Origin: a bacterium MS4 | Lineage (GTDB): Bacteria; Bacillota; Clostridia; Oscillospirales; Acutalibacteraceae | Reading direction: 5' to 3' | Length of the DNA stretch: 64,000 nt | Assembly (NCBI GenBank): GCA_000752215.1 | Contig: CCFG01000009.1 | Span: forward strand, 124,001 to 188,000 | Shown: one piece after another, positions 14,006 through 23,095 of the stretch | How positions within the stretch are numbered: the stretch's first letter is position 1 | Layout: each line of letters begins with the position of its first letter | Translations under genes and position numbers: made by a program | The notes under the pieces: generated by a model | Seen by the model: the letters and a program-made list of their open reading frames with translations, nothing else | Told to the model about the DNA's origin: nothing | Databases searched by the model: none

Positions 14006-16033
14006 TTAACGGAATTTCAAAATCCTTGTCGCGTTGATCACGGAAATGATGCAGACGCCCATATCCGCGAATACGGCCATCCACATGGAGGAGTAGCCGA
14101 GAGCCGCAAGGACAAGCACCAGTGCTTTGCAGGTAAGCGCAAAGGCAATGTTGAAACGGATGATCCCCATCGCGCGGCGTGCGATTCGGATGGCGGGCGC
14201 CAGTTTGGACGGTTTATCCAGCGTAAGTACAACGTCGGAGGCTTCGATCGCAGCGTCGGTGCCAAGCCCCATGGCGACCCCGCAGTCGGCCGCGGCCAGT
14301 ACCGGGGCGTCGTTGATGCCGTCGCCGACGAAGATGGTTTTTCCGGTCTCTCTGCGGATGCTTTCCATAATAGATACTTTATTTTCCGGAAGCAGTCCGG
14401 CGTGGTATTCCGTAATTCCGCAATCCCCTGCGGCTGCGGCTGCGGAGCTTTCGTTGTCTCCGGTCAGCATGACAATCCGCTTCAGGCCGATTTTTTTCAG
14501 CAGCCCGATTCCCTCTGCGGAATCTGGTTTCACGGTGTCGCTCAGCTCTATGCTGCCTTCTACGACGCCGTCAACTGCGATAAAAATGGAGGCGGGGGAA
14601 AAGCTCTCCATATTCAGTCCGTTTTCTTCCAAAAGATTTCTGCGGCCGCAGATGACTTTTTTACCGTCCATCATCGCGATAACGCCATTGCCGGGAATTT
14701 CTTCAGCCTGCTCGGCGGGCAGAAGCTCCGCGCCGGCAGCGGCCTTTATCACCGCTTTCGCGGCGGGGTGGGAGCTGTACTGCTCGGCAGAGGCCGCGAT
14801 CCGCAGAAGTTCGGCTTCGTCCAGACTGCCCAGAACGTTCACTTTGCTCAGCTTCAGTTCGCCGCTGGTCAGAGTTCCTGTTTTATCGAATACAACCGCG
14901 TCAGCCAGTGCAAGAGCTTCTAAAAACCTGCCGCCTTTGATTAAGACGCCGTTTTTGCTTTCGGCGCCGATCCCGGCGTAGAACCCGAGCGGAACCGAGA
15001 TGACCAGCGCGCATGGGCAGGAGGCTACCAGAAAGACCAGCGCGCGGTAAAGCCAGACACGGAATTCGCCCAGTCCAAACAGAGGGGGAAGGATCATCAG
15101 CAGGACGGCAAGCACCATTACCAGCGGGGTGTAGATTTCCGCAAAGCGGGTGATGAGCTTTTCCGCCCTGCCCTTTCGTGCGGCAGCGGATTCCACCATG
15201 GCAATGATCCGGGAGGCGGCGGAATTCTGAAGGTCGTGCGTTACTTCAACCGTCAGGGGACCCTGTTCGTTCATCATGCCCGACAGGACCTCGGAACCGG
15301 CGGAGGCATCGATAGGAATGCTCTCTCCCGTCAGCGCGGAAGCGTTCAGTGTGGAGGTCCCCGAAAGGACGGTGCCGTCCAGGGGGATCCGCTCGAAGGG
15401 ATAGACCGCAATGGTGTCACCGACCTGCACCTCCTGCGCGGGAACGATCGCTTCGTTTCCGTCCCGGATTCTCCGCGCAGTATCCGCACGGATTTCCGCG
15501 AGCTTGCCGATGCTTTCGCGGGAATTATCGATCGCCTTGTCTTCAATCATTTCTCCCAGCTGATATAGGATGGCGACCATTGCCGCTTCCAGGTACTGCC
15601 CGAGGCAGAAGGCGGCGATCACCGCGACCGCCATCAGCGTGGTTTCATCCATTCTGAGCTTCAGAAGGGAACGCCAGCCGCTTCTGAATACGCGCCAGCC
15701 GGATAAAACAACCGACAGGCCGAACAGGATTCCCTGGATCAGCGGCGGCGCCTGGAAAATATGTTCCGAAAGAAAGCCTGCCGCAAAGAACAGCAGGGAG
15801 GATATGATTTCTATTTTAAATCGGTTTGAGTTTTCCTCTTCTTCGTTTTCTTCTCCCTCACAGTGGCTGCATCCGCAGCCGCAGGAGGAGGCTAAAGCAG
15901 GCTGGACTTTTTCATCGCCGTGGCTGTCATGGTTGTGTTTCTGTTCATGACACTCCTCGTGTTCATGGTGCTCGTGGTCATGCGCGCAGCAGGAGCAGCG
16001 GGGTCCACACTGTTCATTCTCGTATTCATGCAT
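14006..16033 (-). CDS. cadA: Heavy-metal P-type ATPase (Zn/Cd/Pb efflux), CadA/ZntA type
   Basis: 675 residues. The first 70 residues are a His/Cys-rich tail (HDHEHHEHEECHEQKHNH, then SSCGCGCSHCEG) instead of a classical GMxCxxC metal-binding domain. SCPCALV (C339-P-C341) is the metal site of P1B pumps, DKTGTLT (D383) the phosphorylation site, MLTGDN and VGDGINDAPVLAAADCG the nucleotide domain. The last helix has ADMG, the Asp that marks Zn/Cd/Pb pumps (as in ZntA). AAAGGAGG lies nine bases upstream. The start overlaps the end of the ArsR-type gene by eight bases, so both are made from one metal-inducible transcript. Zinc is favoured by the His-rich tail. Confidence 0.94.
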   Translation of the reverse strand: MHEYENEQCGPRCSCCAHDHEHHEHEECHEQKHNHDSHGDEKVQPALASSCGCGCSHCEGEENEEEENSNRFKIEIISSLLFFAAGFLSEHIFQAPPLIQGILFGLSVVLSGWRVFRSGWRSLLKLRMDETTLMAVAVIAAFCLGQYLEAAMVAILYQLGEMIEDKAIDNSRESIGKLAEIRADTARRIRDGNEAIVPAQEVQVGDTIAVYPFERIPLDGTVLSGTSTLNASALTGESIPIDASAGSEVLSGMMNEQGPLTVEVTHDLQNSAASRIIAMVESAAARKGRAEKLITRFAEIYTPLVMVLAVLLMILPPLFGLGEFRVWLYRALVFLVASCPCALVISVPLGFYAGIGAESKNGVLIKGGRFLEALALADAVVFDKTGTLTSGELKLSKVNVLGSLDEAELLRIAASAEQYSSHPAAKAVIKAAAGAELLPAEQAEEIPGNGVIAMMDGKKVICGRRNLLEENGLNMESFSPASIFIAVDGVVEGSIELSDTVKPDSAEGIGLLKKIGLKRIVMLTGDNESSAAAAAGDCGITEYHAGLLPENKVSIMESIRRETGKTIFVGDGINDAPVLAAADCGVAMGLGTDAAIEASDVVLTLDKPSKLAPAIRIARRAMGIIRFNIAFALTCKALVLVLAALGYSSMWMAVFADMGVCIISVINATRILKFR

Positions 16034-16397
16034 GCGGGTTTTCCTCCTTTACGTGGTTTAAGCCCTGTTCAAACAGCAGCCGAACATGGTCGTCGTCAAG
16101 GGAGTAAAAAGAGGATTTTCCTTCGCGTCTTACCCTTACAAGGTGGGCATTGCGCAAAAGACGGAGCTGATGGGAAATGGCGGACTGGCCCATGTCCAGC
16201 ACTTCCGCGATATCGCAGACACACAGCTCGTTTTCAAACAGCGCGCAGATGATGCGGACTCTGGTGGTATCGCCAAATACCTTGAATAATTCCGCAAGGG
16301 CGAACAGTGTATCCAGATCGGGCATGCTGTGGAGTGTATTTTCAACAAGATTAGGGTGAATGCATTTTTCTTCGCATAAGTCGGTTATTTCTTCCAT
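16026..16397 (-). CDS. ArsR/SmtB family metal-sensing repressor
   Basis: 123 residues from ATG 16397, which has GGAG eight bases upstream; a GTG at 16406 is an alternative. Winged HTH with GQSAISHQLRLLRNAHLV as recognition helix. Two possible metal sites are present: ELCVCD (C59, C61) as in CadC/ArsR alpha3, and D102-x-H104-x10-H115-xx-E118 in the last helix, the exact alpha5 pattern of SmtB/CzrA zinc and cobalt sensors. Linked to the efflux ATPase by an eight-base overlap. It should repress the pair from the operator at 16411-16432 and release it when zinc or cadmium binds. Confidence 0.93.
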   Translation of the reverse strand: MEEITDLCEEKCIHPNLVENTLHSMPDLDTLFALAELFKVFGDTTRVRIICALFENELCVCDIAEVLDMGQSAISHQLRLLRNAHLVRVRREGKSSFYSLDDDHVRLLFEQGLNHVKEENPHA

Positions 16398-16410
16398 TAT
16401 AATCACTCCT

Positions 16411-16432
16411 GTTCATATGAACACATATTCAT
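16411..16432 (-). promoter_or_regulatory. ArsR/SmtB-type operator of the cad operon
   Basis: ATGAACA-CA-TATTCAT (16417-16432) has the 12-2-12 style inverted repeat used by SmtB, ZiaR and CzrA. It overlaps a perfect 12-base palindrome GTTCATATGAAC (16411-16422). It lies 14 bases upstream of the repressor start codon on the minus strand, the expected position for autoregulation. Confidence 0.75.
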
Positions 16433-16759
16433 TTGTTTGTTCCATTATATTCCGGTTCAACGGTTTATGCAATGGATTTTTAAAAATAAAAAATATTTGA
16501 AAATACCCATCGGATTTTCTGATCATTCTAAACCCCAGGGAAAACTATGTACAAAACGCGCGTGCAGGCACAATCTGCCGTATCGCAGAGATTGGCGTTG
16601 ATTTTAGGGACAAGAGCCTATCAAAACAGGATTCCAAATTATGGGGGAACAAAAGCTGTGCCTCAACGGGCATGCGTTTCCGCCGATTCGCTTTTTTGAA
16701 TATTAGAAAAAAAAATATGCAAAAAATCAGAATATTTAAGAGTATTCCACATAATTAGC

Positions 16760-16788
16760 TTGTATTCTGAATTGAAAATTGATATAAT
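16760..16788 (+). promoter_or_regulatory. Upstream promoter P1 of the opp region
   Basis: TTGTAT (16760-16765), 17-base spacer, TATAAT (16783-16788). It fires into the inverted repeat at 16807-16842, which would lie near the very 5' end of the transcript. Confidence 0.5.
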
Positions 16789-16806
16789 AACAAAATAAGG
16801 TAAGGT

Positions 16807-16842
16807 ATGTAGGACACATCCGGACAAGGGTGTGTCCTACAT
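16807..16842. repeat. Perfect 12-base inverted repeat
   Basis: ATGTAGGACACA (16807-16818) and TGTGTCCTACAT (16831-16842) are exact complements around a 12-base loop. No T run follows on the plus strand, so it is not a normal terminator. It lies between two promoters upstream of oppB: either an operator or a 5' stem-loop. Confidence 0.7.
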
Positions 16843-16871
16843 AGGCGTATGAAGGTAAATGATAGACTGTG

Positions 16872-16900
16872 TTGAATTAAGGACATATTTGTGATATAAT
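16872..16900 (+). promoter_or_regulatory. Promoter P2 of oppBCDFA
   Basis: TTGAAT (16872-16877), 17-base spacer, TATAAT (16895-16900), about 90 bases before the GTG start of oppB. Confidence 0.65.
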
Positions 16901-16998
16901 TTCGTATTGTATTCCTTTTAGGATACCCGGTCATATTCATTTGATGCGTGAAATATGATATTGCCTTCTGCAAACAGGAATTTTAAGGAGTGGCTGTA

Positions 16999-17916
16999 GT
17001 GACAAACTATGTGATAAAGCGTATCGCCTATGCGCTTTTGACGATTTTTCTGATTTCCGTCATCACCTTTGCGCTGATGAACATGATACCCGGAGGCCCG
17101 TTTTTAAGCGAGAAAGCGGTTTCGCCGGAGACGACACAGGCTTTAAAAGTAAAATACGGACTTGATAAACCGCTGTATGTGCAGTATGGGAATTATATGA
17201 GCAATCTGCTGCATGGTGATTTCGGTCTGTCCATCAAGCAAAAGGGCAGGACCGCCAATGATATTATTTTTTCAACGTTTCCCGTTTCGGCAAGGCTTGC
17301 CGGTATCTCAATTTTACTGGCGCTGATTATGGGCGTGACGATGGGTTCCGTGGCGGCGTTGAACAGAGGGAAATGGGCCGACAGCTTGCTGATGGTCATT
17401 TCCACCATGGGAATTGCCGTGCCGGGCTTTGTTGTCGCGTCTTTTCTGCTGATCACGTTTGGCGTAAATCTGCACATGTTGCCGACGCTCGGCCTGAAAA
17501 CGCCGCTGCATTATATTATGCCGGTTGCGGCGCTGTCATTTTATCCCACGGCGTATATTACGCGCCTGATGCGTTCCAGCATGCTGGACGCACTCAATCA
17601 GGACTACATACGCACGGCAAAGGCGAAAGGCGTAAGTAAATTTTCCATGCTGTTCAAGCATGCGCTGAAAAACGCGATCATTCCGATAATCACGTATGTC
17701 GGCCCGCTGCTTGCCTACACGATGACCGGAAGCTTCGTGGTTGAGAAAATATTTACGATTCCGGGTCTGGGCCGTGAATTTATCAACTGTATTACCGGCC
17801 GCGATTATCCAATGGTAATGAGTACCACTCTTTTCCTTGCCATTTTATTGGTCTTTATGAATGTGATTGTGGACATTTGTTACAAACTGGTTGATCCAAG
17901 AATTAAACTGAAGTGA
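16999..17916 (+). CDS. oppB: Oligopeptide ABC transporter permease OppB
   Basis: 305 residues, six hydrophobic helices. The start VIKRIAYALLTIFLISVITFALMNMIPGGPF and the EAA loop (YIRTAKAKGVSKFSMLFKHALKNAIIPIITYVG) are typical of OppB/DppB. It forms the membrane channel with OppC. GTG 16999 is taken as start because AAGGAG ends eight bases before it; a GTG at 16990 overlaps that site. First gene of a five-gene operon oppBCDFA with the binding protein last. Confidence 0.95.
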   Translation: MTNYVIKRIAYALLTIFLISVITFALMNMIPGGPFLSEKAVSPETTQALKVKYGLDKPLYVQYGNYMSNLLHGDFGLSIKQKGRTANDIIFSTFPVSARLAGISILLALIMGVTMGSVAALNRGKWADSLLMVISTMGIAVPGFVVASFLLITFGVNLHMLPTLGLKTPLHYIMPVAALSFYPTAYITRLMRSSMLDALNQDYIRTAKAKGVSKFSMLFKHALKNAIIPIITYVGPLLAYTMTGSFVVEKIFTIPGLGREFINCITGRDYPMVMSTTLFLAILLVFMNVIVDICYKLVDPRIKLK

Positions 17917-17931
17917 GGAAGGCAGGAAAAG

Positions 17932-18993
17932 ATGTTGGACGATATCAAGCTCAAAAAGAATCCCTTTAGCCTCCAGTTGAACGCAGATGACTTTTTGCCT
18001 GCCAGCTCGGATGAAAAAGAATCTTTGGTTGTGATGCGCGAAAGCACAACCTACTGGAAAGACGCAATGCAGCGCTTTGCTAAAAATAAAGTGGCCATGG
18101 CCGCAATGGTTGTCATTGTGTTCGTTTTGGTCTTTGCGTTTATTGTTCCTAGTTTTTACCCGTATCAGTATGACCAGCAGATCCGCGGAAGTGAAGATTT
18201 GACGCCGATGCAGTACTCGGAGATGGAGTTGAAAAGCATTTCCCAGGGGGAGAGCGTTTTTCCGCATATTTTCGGTACGGACAGCTTCGGGCGCGACCTT
18301 GGTATCCGCGTGATGATCGGCGCCAGGATTTCCCTTCTGGTCGGCTTGATCGCCAGCGCGCTGGTCCTTTTGATCGGCAGCATCTACGGCGCGATTGCCG
18401 GCTACTTCGGCGGCAAGGTCGATATGATCATGATGCGTATCGTGGATATTATTTACTCTGTGCCGGATATGCTGATCATTATTCTTTTGCAGGTAACTTT
18501 GAAAACACCGCTGACTCAGCTGTTTGACAGCAATCCCGCCTTTGAGGGACTGCAGAAGATCGGAGTCGGGCTGATCAGTATTTTTATTACCTTCAGTCTG
18601 CTGTACTGGGTCGGTATGGCGAGAATCGTACGCGGCCAGATCATGACGCTGAAGGAACAGGAATTTGTTACGGCGGCAAGGGCGCTGGGCGCTTCAAACC
18701 GTCAGATTATTGCCAAGCATCTGCTTCCGAACTGCATCGGGACGCTGATTGTTACAACAACCCTGCAGATTCCTTCTGCAATCTTTACGGAAGCCTTTCT
18801 GAGCTACCTTGGACTGGGCGTTGCGATTCCCATGGCCAGTCTTGGTTCGCTTGCTTCCGACGCACTGGGCGGAATCAACGCGTTTCCTTACCGTTTGATT
18901 ATTCCTTCCATTGCCATCAGCCTGATTATTTTGTCATTTAATCTTTTCGGTGACGGCCTGAGAGATGCGTTCGATCCGAAGCTTAAGAAATAG
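17932..18993 (+). CDS. oppC: Oligopeptide ABC transporter permease OppC
   Basis: 353 residues. A cytosolic N-terminal stretch with OppC_N features (TYWKDAMQRFAKNKVAMAAMVVIV) precedes the permease domain; HIFGTDSFGRDLGIRVMIGARISL is the OppC/DppC signature and the EAA loop is FVTAARALGASNRQIIAKHLLPN. Partner of OppB. The gene begins 15 bases after oppB with an AGGAAGGCAGG site upstream. The DNA at 17917-18993 shows no frame disruption. Confidence 0.95.
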   Translation: MLDDIKLKKNPFSLQLNADDFLPASSDEKESLVVMRESTTYWKDAMQRFAKNKVAMAAMVVIVFVLVFAFIVPSFYPYQYDQQIRGSEDLTPMQYSEMELKSISQGESVFPHIFGTDSFGRDLGIRVMIGARISLLVGLIASALVLLIGSIYGAIAGYFGGKVDMIMMRIVDIIYSVPDMLIIILLQVTLKTPLTQLFDSNPAFEGLQKIGVGLISIFITFSLLYWVGMARIVRGQIMTLKEQEFVTAARALGASNRQIIAKHLLPNCIGTLIVTTTLQIPSAIFTEAFLSYLGLGVAIPMASLGSLASDALGGINAFPYRLIIPSIAISLIILSFNLFGDGLRDAFDPKLKK

Positions 18994-19004
18994 GAGATTT
19001 GAAA

Positions 19005-20015
19005 ATGAGTTCAAATTGTTTGCTTGACATAGAAAACCTTCAAGTTTCCTTTTTTACCCCCGCCGGAGAGGTAAAGGCCGTCAGCGGCGTATCCTATACG
19101 CTTGACCACGGCGAGGTGCTTGGAATCGTTGGAGAATCCGGAAGCGGAAAAAGCGTATCCGCTTATACTCTGATGGGAATTATTGCCGACCCCGGTAAAG
19201 TGGTGGGCGGTACCGTAGAGTTTAACGGACACCATATTGAAAAAATGAAAGAAAAAGAGTTCCGGAAAATGCGCGGAAGCGAAGTCAGCATCATTTTCCA
19301 GGACCCGATGACCTCCCTGAACCCGGTCTATACCATCGGGAACCAGCTTACCGAAATGATACGTCTGCACACGGACAAGAGCAGGGCGCAGTGCAAGGCG
19401 AGAGCCACCGAGCTTTTGGCTCTGGTTGGTATGAACGAACCGGAAAAACGCATGAAGCAGTATCCGCACGAATTTTCGGGCGGTATGCGCCAGAGGGTGA
19501 TGATCGCCATGGCGCTGGCCTGCGAGCCAAAGCTGCTGATTGCCGACGAACCCACCACGGCGCTTGACGTTACCATTCAGGCGCAGATTCTGGAACTGAT
19601 GGTGGAGCTGAAAAAGAAAATTAACATGTCGATTATCATCATCACGCATGATTTGGGCGTTGTCTCCGACGTTTGTGACCGCATTGCGGTCATGTATGCC
19701 GGCAAGATCGTTGAAATCGGCAGTACGGACGATATTTTTTATAATCCCAAGCACTGTTATACGGTCGGTCTTTTGAACTCCGTCCCGAAAATCCATGAGC
19801 AGGGACACGAGAGACTGATTCCGATTGAAGGGACCACTGTTGATTTGCTGTATCCTCCGGCGGGCTGTCCGTTTGCTTCCCGCTGCGACAGGTGCATGAA
19901 AATCTGCCTGAGGCAGATGCCGGAGTTTACCGAGATTTCTCCGGGTCATAAAAGTGCCTGCTGGCTCTTACAGAAAGAGCAGTTGGAGAATGCCGGGGAG
20001 GGAAACACAAAATGA
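19005..20015 (+). CDS. oppD: Oligopeptide ABC transporter ATPase OppD
   Basis: 336 residues. Walker [10 protein letters not shown]-loop [22 protein letters not shown] signature [16 protein letters not shown], Walker [15 protein letters not shown] and the switch His (ITHDLG) are all present. The C-terminal oligo_HPY region with [17 protein letters not shown] includes the Cys cluster known to bind Fe-S in related subunits. ATG 19005 with AGGAG eight bases upstream is preferred to TTG 18999. The stop overlaps oppF by four bases. Confidence 0.95.
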   Translation: MSSNCLLDIENLQVSFFTPAGEVKAVSGVSYTLDHGEVLGIVGESGSGKSVSAYTLMGIIADPGKVVGGTVEFNGHHIEKMKEKEFRKMRGSEVSIIFQDPMTSLNPVYTIGNQLTEMIRLHTDKSRAQCKARATELLALVGMNEPEKRMKQYPHEFSGGMRQRVMIAMALACEPKLLIADEPTTALDVTIQAQILELMVELKKKINMSIIIITHDLGVVSDVCDRIAVMYAGKIVEIGSTDDIFYNPKHCYTVGLLNSVPKIHEQGHERLIPIEGTTVDLLYPPAGCPFASRCDRCMKICLRQMPEFTEISPGHKSACWLLQKEQLENAGEGNTK

Positions 20016-20980
20016 GCGAAAAGCTGTTGGAAGTTCAGCATCTTCAGCAATATTTTCCGGTGAGCGGAGGTATATTCAAGACAAATTATGTGCAGGCTGT
20101 TGATGATGTCAGCTTTTATATCAATAAGGGAGAGACCCTGGGGCTGGTTGGAGAAAGCGGCTGCGGAAAGACAACGACCGGAAGAACCATCCTGCGGCTG
20201 TATGAGCCGACCGGAGGAAAAATTATCTATAACGGGGAAGATGTCACAAATGTGGACTTTGCCCCTTACCGTAAAAAAATGCAGATTGTTTTCCAGGACC
20301 CTTACGCATCCTTGGACGCCCGCATGACGGTCGGCGACATTGTCGGCGAACCGATCGACATCCATAATCTGGCTTCCGGCCGCAAGGAGCGTAACGACAG
20401 AATCCTTTCCCTGCTGGAGAGAGTAGGGCTGAATTCCGAGCACGCAAACCGCTATCCTCATGAATTTTCCGGCGGACAGCGCCAGAGAATCGGCATTGCG
20501 CGCGCGCTGGCGGTGAATCCCGAATTTATTGTGTGCGACGAACCGATTTCCGCACTGGATGTTTCCATACAGGCGCAGGTCGTCAATATGTTTGAAGATT
20601 TGCAGCAGGAGATGGACCTGACCTATCTGTTTATTGCCCACGATCTTGCGATTGTAAAGCATATCAGCAACCGGATCGGGGTAATGTATCTGGGAAAGCT
20701 CGTCGAGCTTGCGGACAGCGATTCGCTTTATGACCACCCGATCCATCCCTACACGCAAAGCCTTCTTTCCGCAATTCCGATTCCGGACCCGAAGATGAGC
20801 CGTGCAAAGAAGAGAATTGTGCTTGAGGGCGACGTGCCCAGCCCGCTGAATCCGCCTTCCGGCTGCCGCTTCAGAACCCGCTGCCCGTACGCGACGGAAC
20901 AGTGCGCGGCTGAGGTGCCGGAATTCAAGGAATATGAAACGGGTCATTTTGCGGCCTGTCATCGTATCGGGGAGTTTTAA
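20012..20980 (+). CDS. oppF: Oligopeptide ABC transporter ATPase OppF
   Basis: 322 residues. Walker [11 protein letters not shown]-loop [20 protein letters not shown], signature [16 protein letters not shown], Walker [16 protein letters not shown]-loop [12 protein letters not shown]. The C-terminal HPY domain ends with [18 protein letters not shown], again a Cys cluster. Starts inside the oppD stop codon (ATGA), so translation is coupled. Energises peptide import with OppD. Confidence 0.95.
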   Translation: MSEKLLEVQHLQQYFPVSGGIFKTNYVQAVDDVSFYINKGETLGLVGESGCGKTTTGRTILRLYEPTGGKIIYNGEDVTNVDFAPYRKKMQIVFQDPYASLDARMTVGDIVGEPIDIHNLASGRKERNDRILSLLERVGLNSEHANRYPHEFSGGQRQRIGIARALAVNPEFIVCDEPISALDVSIQAQVVNMFEDLQQEMDLTYLFIAHDLAIVKHISNRIGVMYLGKLVELADSDSLYDHPIHPYTQSLLSAIPIPDPKMSRAKKRIVLEGDVPSPLNPPSGCRFRTRCPYATEQCAAEVPEFKEYETGHFAACHRIGEF

Positions 20981-21051
20981 CAGGTTTTAATTTGCATTGC
21001 AAATTGAAATAATCTGAAGAGAAAATAAGAAAGAAATTGGAGGGATTTTTT

Positions 21052-22707
21052 ATGAAAAAGAAAATTGTCGCCCTCGTTCTTGCGTCGGCGATGATGGTTT
21101 CCGCCTTTGCAGGCTGTGGAAACGGTGCAGCCGTCTCCTCTGCCGCAGAAGGAACAGGAAGCAAGGCACCGGCCAGTCAATCGCTGAGCGTCAGCCTTGG
21201 CGCGGAACCGGCCACGATGGATCCGGCCTTGAACCAGGCGGCGGATGTTACCACCGTTATGAACCATCTGTTCGAAGGACTTACCCGCTATTCATCCGAT
21301 CATAAGATTATCAATGCGCAGGCGAAAGAAATCAAAAAGAGCGACGACCATAAAACGTATACGATCACGCTCCGTGACGACATTAAATGGTCTGACGGCA
21401 AGTCGGTGACCGCAGGTGATTTTGAATACGCCTGGAAGAGAGCGGTTGATCCGAAAACAGCTTCCCAGTATGTTTATATTTTTGATCCGGTTCTCAACGC
21501 GAACGAAATTGCCGCGGGAAAAATGGATAAAGATAAACTGGGTGTCAAGGCTACGGACGATAAGACGCTGGTCGTGACCTTGAGAGCTCCGTGCGCGTAT
21601 TTTGACGAGCTCCTTTCCTTTACGGCTTATTTCCCGGTCCGTAAGGATATTGTTGAAGGGAACGACAATTGGACACAGGACCCGAAAACCTATATTTCAA
21701 ACGGTGCTTTCAAACTGAAGGACTGGAGCCATAAAGAGAGCATTACGTTAGAGAAGAACCCGAATTACTACGACAAAGATAAAATCAAACTGGATACCTT
21801 GAAATTTGTTCTGTTGGAAGACGATTCGCCAAGACTCGCCGCTTACCAGAATGATGAAATCAGTTTCTGTTATACCATTCCGGTTGAAGAAATCGCTACG
21901 TGGCAGGATAAGCCCGATTTCCAAATTCTGCCGGATTTAAGCACAAACTATTGCATTTTTAATACCACGAAGAAACCTTTTGACGACGTAAGAGTCAGAA
22001 AAGCTTTTTCCCTTGCGATCGACCGCAATTATATTGCTGAAAAGGTAACAAAGAAAGCCCAGGCTCCTGCCGGCGCTTTTGTACCGACCGGTCTTCAGGA
22101 TGAGGACTCCACAAAACAGTTCCGCGAGGTCGGAGGAGATTATATTTCCATCAAGTCGGAAGATTATGAGAAAAATGTAGCCGAAGCGAAAAAGCTTCTC
22201 TCGGAAGCCGGTTATCCGGACGGCAAGGGCTTCCCCTCCGTTGAGTATGTCACCAATCCCGCTTCCATGAACAATGCGCTTGCCGAAGCACTGCAGAATA
22301 TGTGGAAGACCGAGCTGGGCGTTAACGTCACGATTTCCCAGCAGGAGTGGTCCGTGTTCCTTGATACGCGCAACAAGGCCAACTTCCAGATCGCCCGCGG
22401 CGGATTCGGCGTTGATTTCAATGACGCAGTTTCCATGCTTGATCTGTTTGTAACCGACGGCGGCAACAACAGCGGTAAATATTCCAACCCGGAATATGAT
22501 AAGTTGATTGAGCAGATCAAAGCAACGGACGACAACAAAGTCAGAATGCCGCTTCTGCATCAGGCTGAGGATATTCTGATGCGTGATATGGTGGTTGCGC
22601 CGACGACCTATCGTACCCGTATTGTTTTGTTGAACCCGAAGGTGAAGGGATACTATCAATCCCCGATGGGCTTCGACTACTTTATGTATGCTTCTGTAGA
22701 AGGCTGA
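21052..22707 (+). CDS. oppA: Oligopeptide-binding lipoprotein OppA
   Basis: 551 residues. Lipoprotein signal MKKKIVALVLASAMMVSAFAGC with lipid-attached Cys22, then a Ser/Ala linker and a family 5 solute-binding domain (LSVSLGAEPATMDPALNQAADV, GLTRYSSDHKI, YTITLRDDIKWSDGKSVTAGDFEYAWKR). Captures peptides outside the cell for OppBC. TTGGAGGG lies directly upstream of ATG 21052. It is the last gene of the operon and is followed by a strong terminator. Opp systems of this subfamily take di- to oligopeptides; the exact range cannot be read. Confidence 0.95.
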   Translation: MKKKIVALVLASAMMVSAFAGCGNGAAVSSAAEGTGSKAPASQSLSVSLGAEPATMDPALNQAADVTTVMNHLFEGLTRYSSDHKIINAQAKEIKKSDDHKTYTITLRDDIKWSDGKSVTAGDFEYAWKRAVDPKTASQYVYIFDPVLNANEIAAGKMDKDKLGVKATDDKTLVVTLRAPCAYFDELLSFTAYFPVRKDIVEGNDNWTQDPKTYISNGAFKLKDWSHKESITLEKNPNYYDKDKIKLDTLKFVLLEDDSPRLAAYQNDEISFCYTIPVEEIATWQDKPDFQILPDLSTNYCIFNTTKKPFDDVRVRKAFSLAIDRNYIAEKVTKKAQAPAGAFVPTGLQDEDSTKQFREVGGDYISIKSEDYEKNVAEAKKLLSEAGYPDGKGFPSVEYVTNPASMNNALAEALQNMWKTELGVNVTISQQEWSVFLDTRNKANFQIARGGFGVDFNDAVSMLDLFVTDGGNNSGKYSNPEYDKLIEQIKATDDNKVRMPLLHQAEDILMRDMVVAPTTYRTRIVLLNPKVKGYYQSPMGFDYFMYASVEG

Positions 22708-22724
22708 TTCGTTAAAGAGCTTTT

Positions 22725-22755
22725 AAGCGTTCCCGTTTTACGGGGACGCTTTTTT
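22725..22755 (+). terminator. Terminator of the opp operon
   Basis: AAGCGTTCCCG (22725-22735) pairs with CGGGGACGCTT (22741-22751) with one G-T pair, 5-base loop, then T6. Confidence 0.88.
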
Positions 22756-22962
22756 GCACAATTTTATCTCTATTTGAATGATTTGGATAGGTTATACTGC
22801 ACCAGAACAAAATTTTACTGGTTTAAAGCAATAGTTAAGCGATAAATTTGCAATATGCGGAGCACAATATTTCATTTATATACGACCGAAGATTAAAAAG
22901 CAAATAAAAACTGTTAATTTTTACGATTTTATGAAATAAAACGAATAATTGTAAATATGCAG

Positions 22963-22991
22963 TTGCAAATATACTTCATCAGTAGTATAAT
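22963..22991 (+). promoter_or_regulatory. Promoter of the liv operon
   Basis: TTGCAA (22963-22968), 17-base spacer, TATAAT (22986-22991). The 388-base gap between oppA and livK holds the opp terminator, an AT-rich stretch in which I see nothing, and this promoter with a leader of about 100 bases. Confidence 0.65.
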
Positions 22992-23095
22992 CAAAAACAT
23001 TAGAATATTAGGACCAGGGCATGAAGTCGGGTTGTTTCGGCAGCTCGGCTGTAGTATAAAAATGCGAAGAGACTATTTTACTTGGGAGGTAAAAC

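Larger units (their letters stand above)
16398..16998. other. Divergent intergenic region, cad operon to opp operon
   Basis: 600 bases without a gene. Contents from left to right: the cad operator, about 300 bases of AT-rich sequence in which I see nothing definite, a promoter at 16760-16788, a 12-base inverted repeat at 16807-16842, and the promoter of oppB at 16872-16900. Short frames here have no ribosome binding site. Confidence 0.6.
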
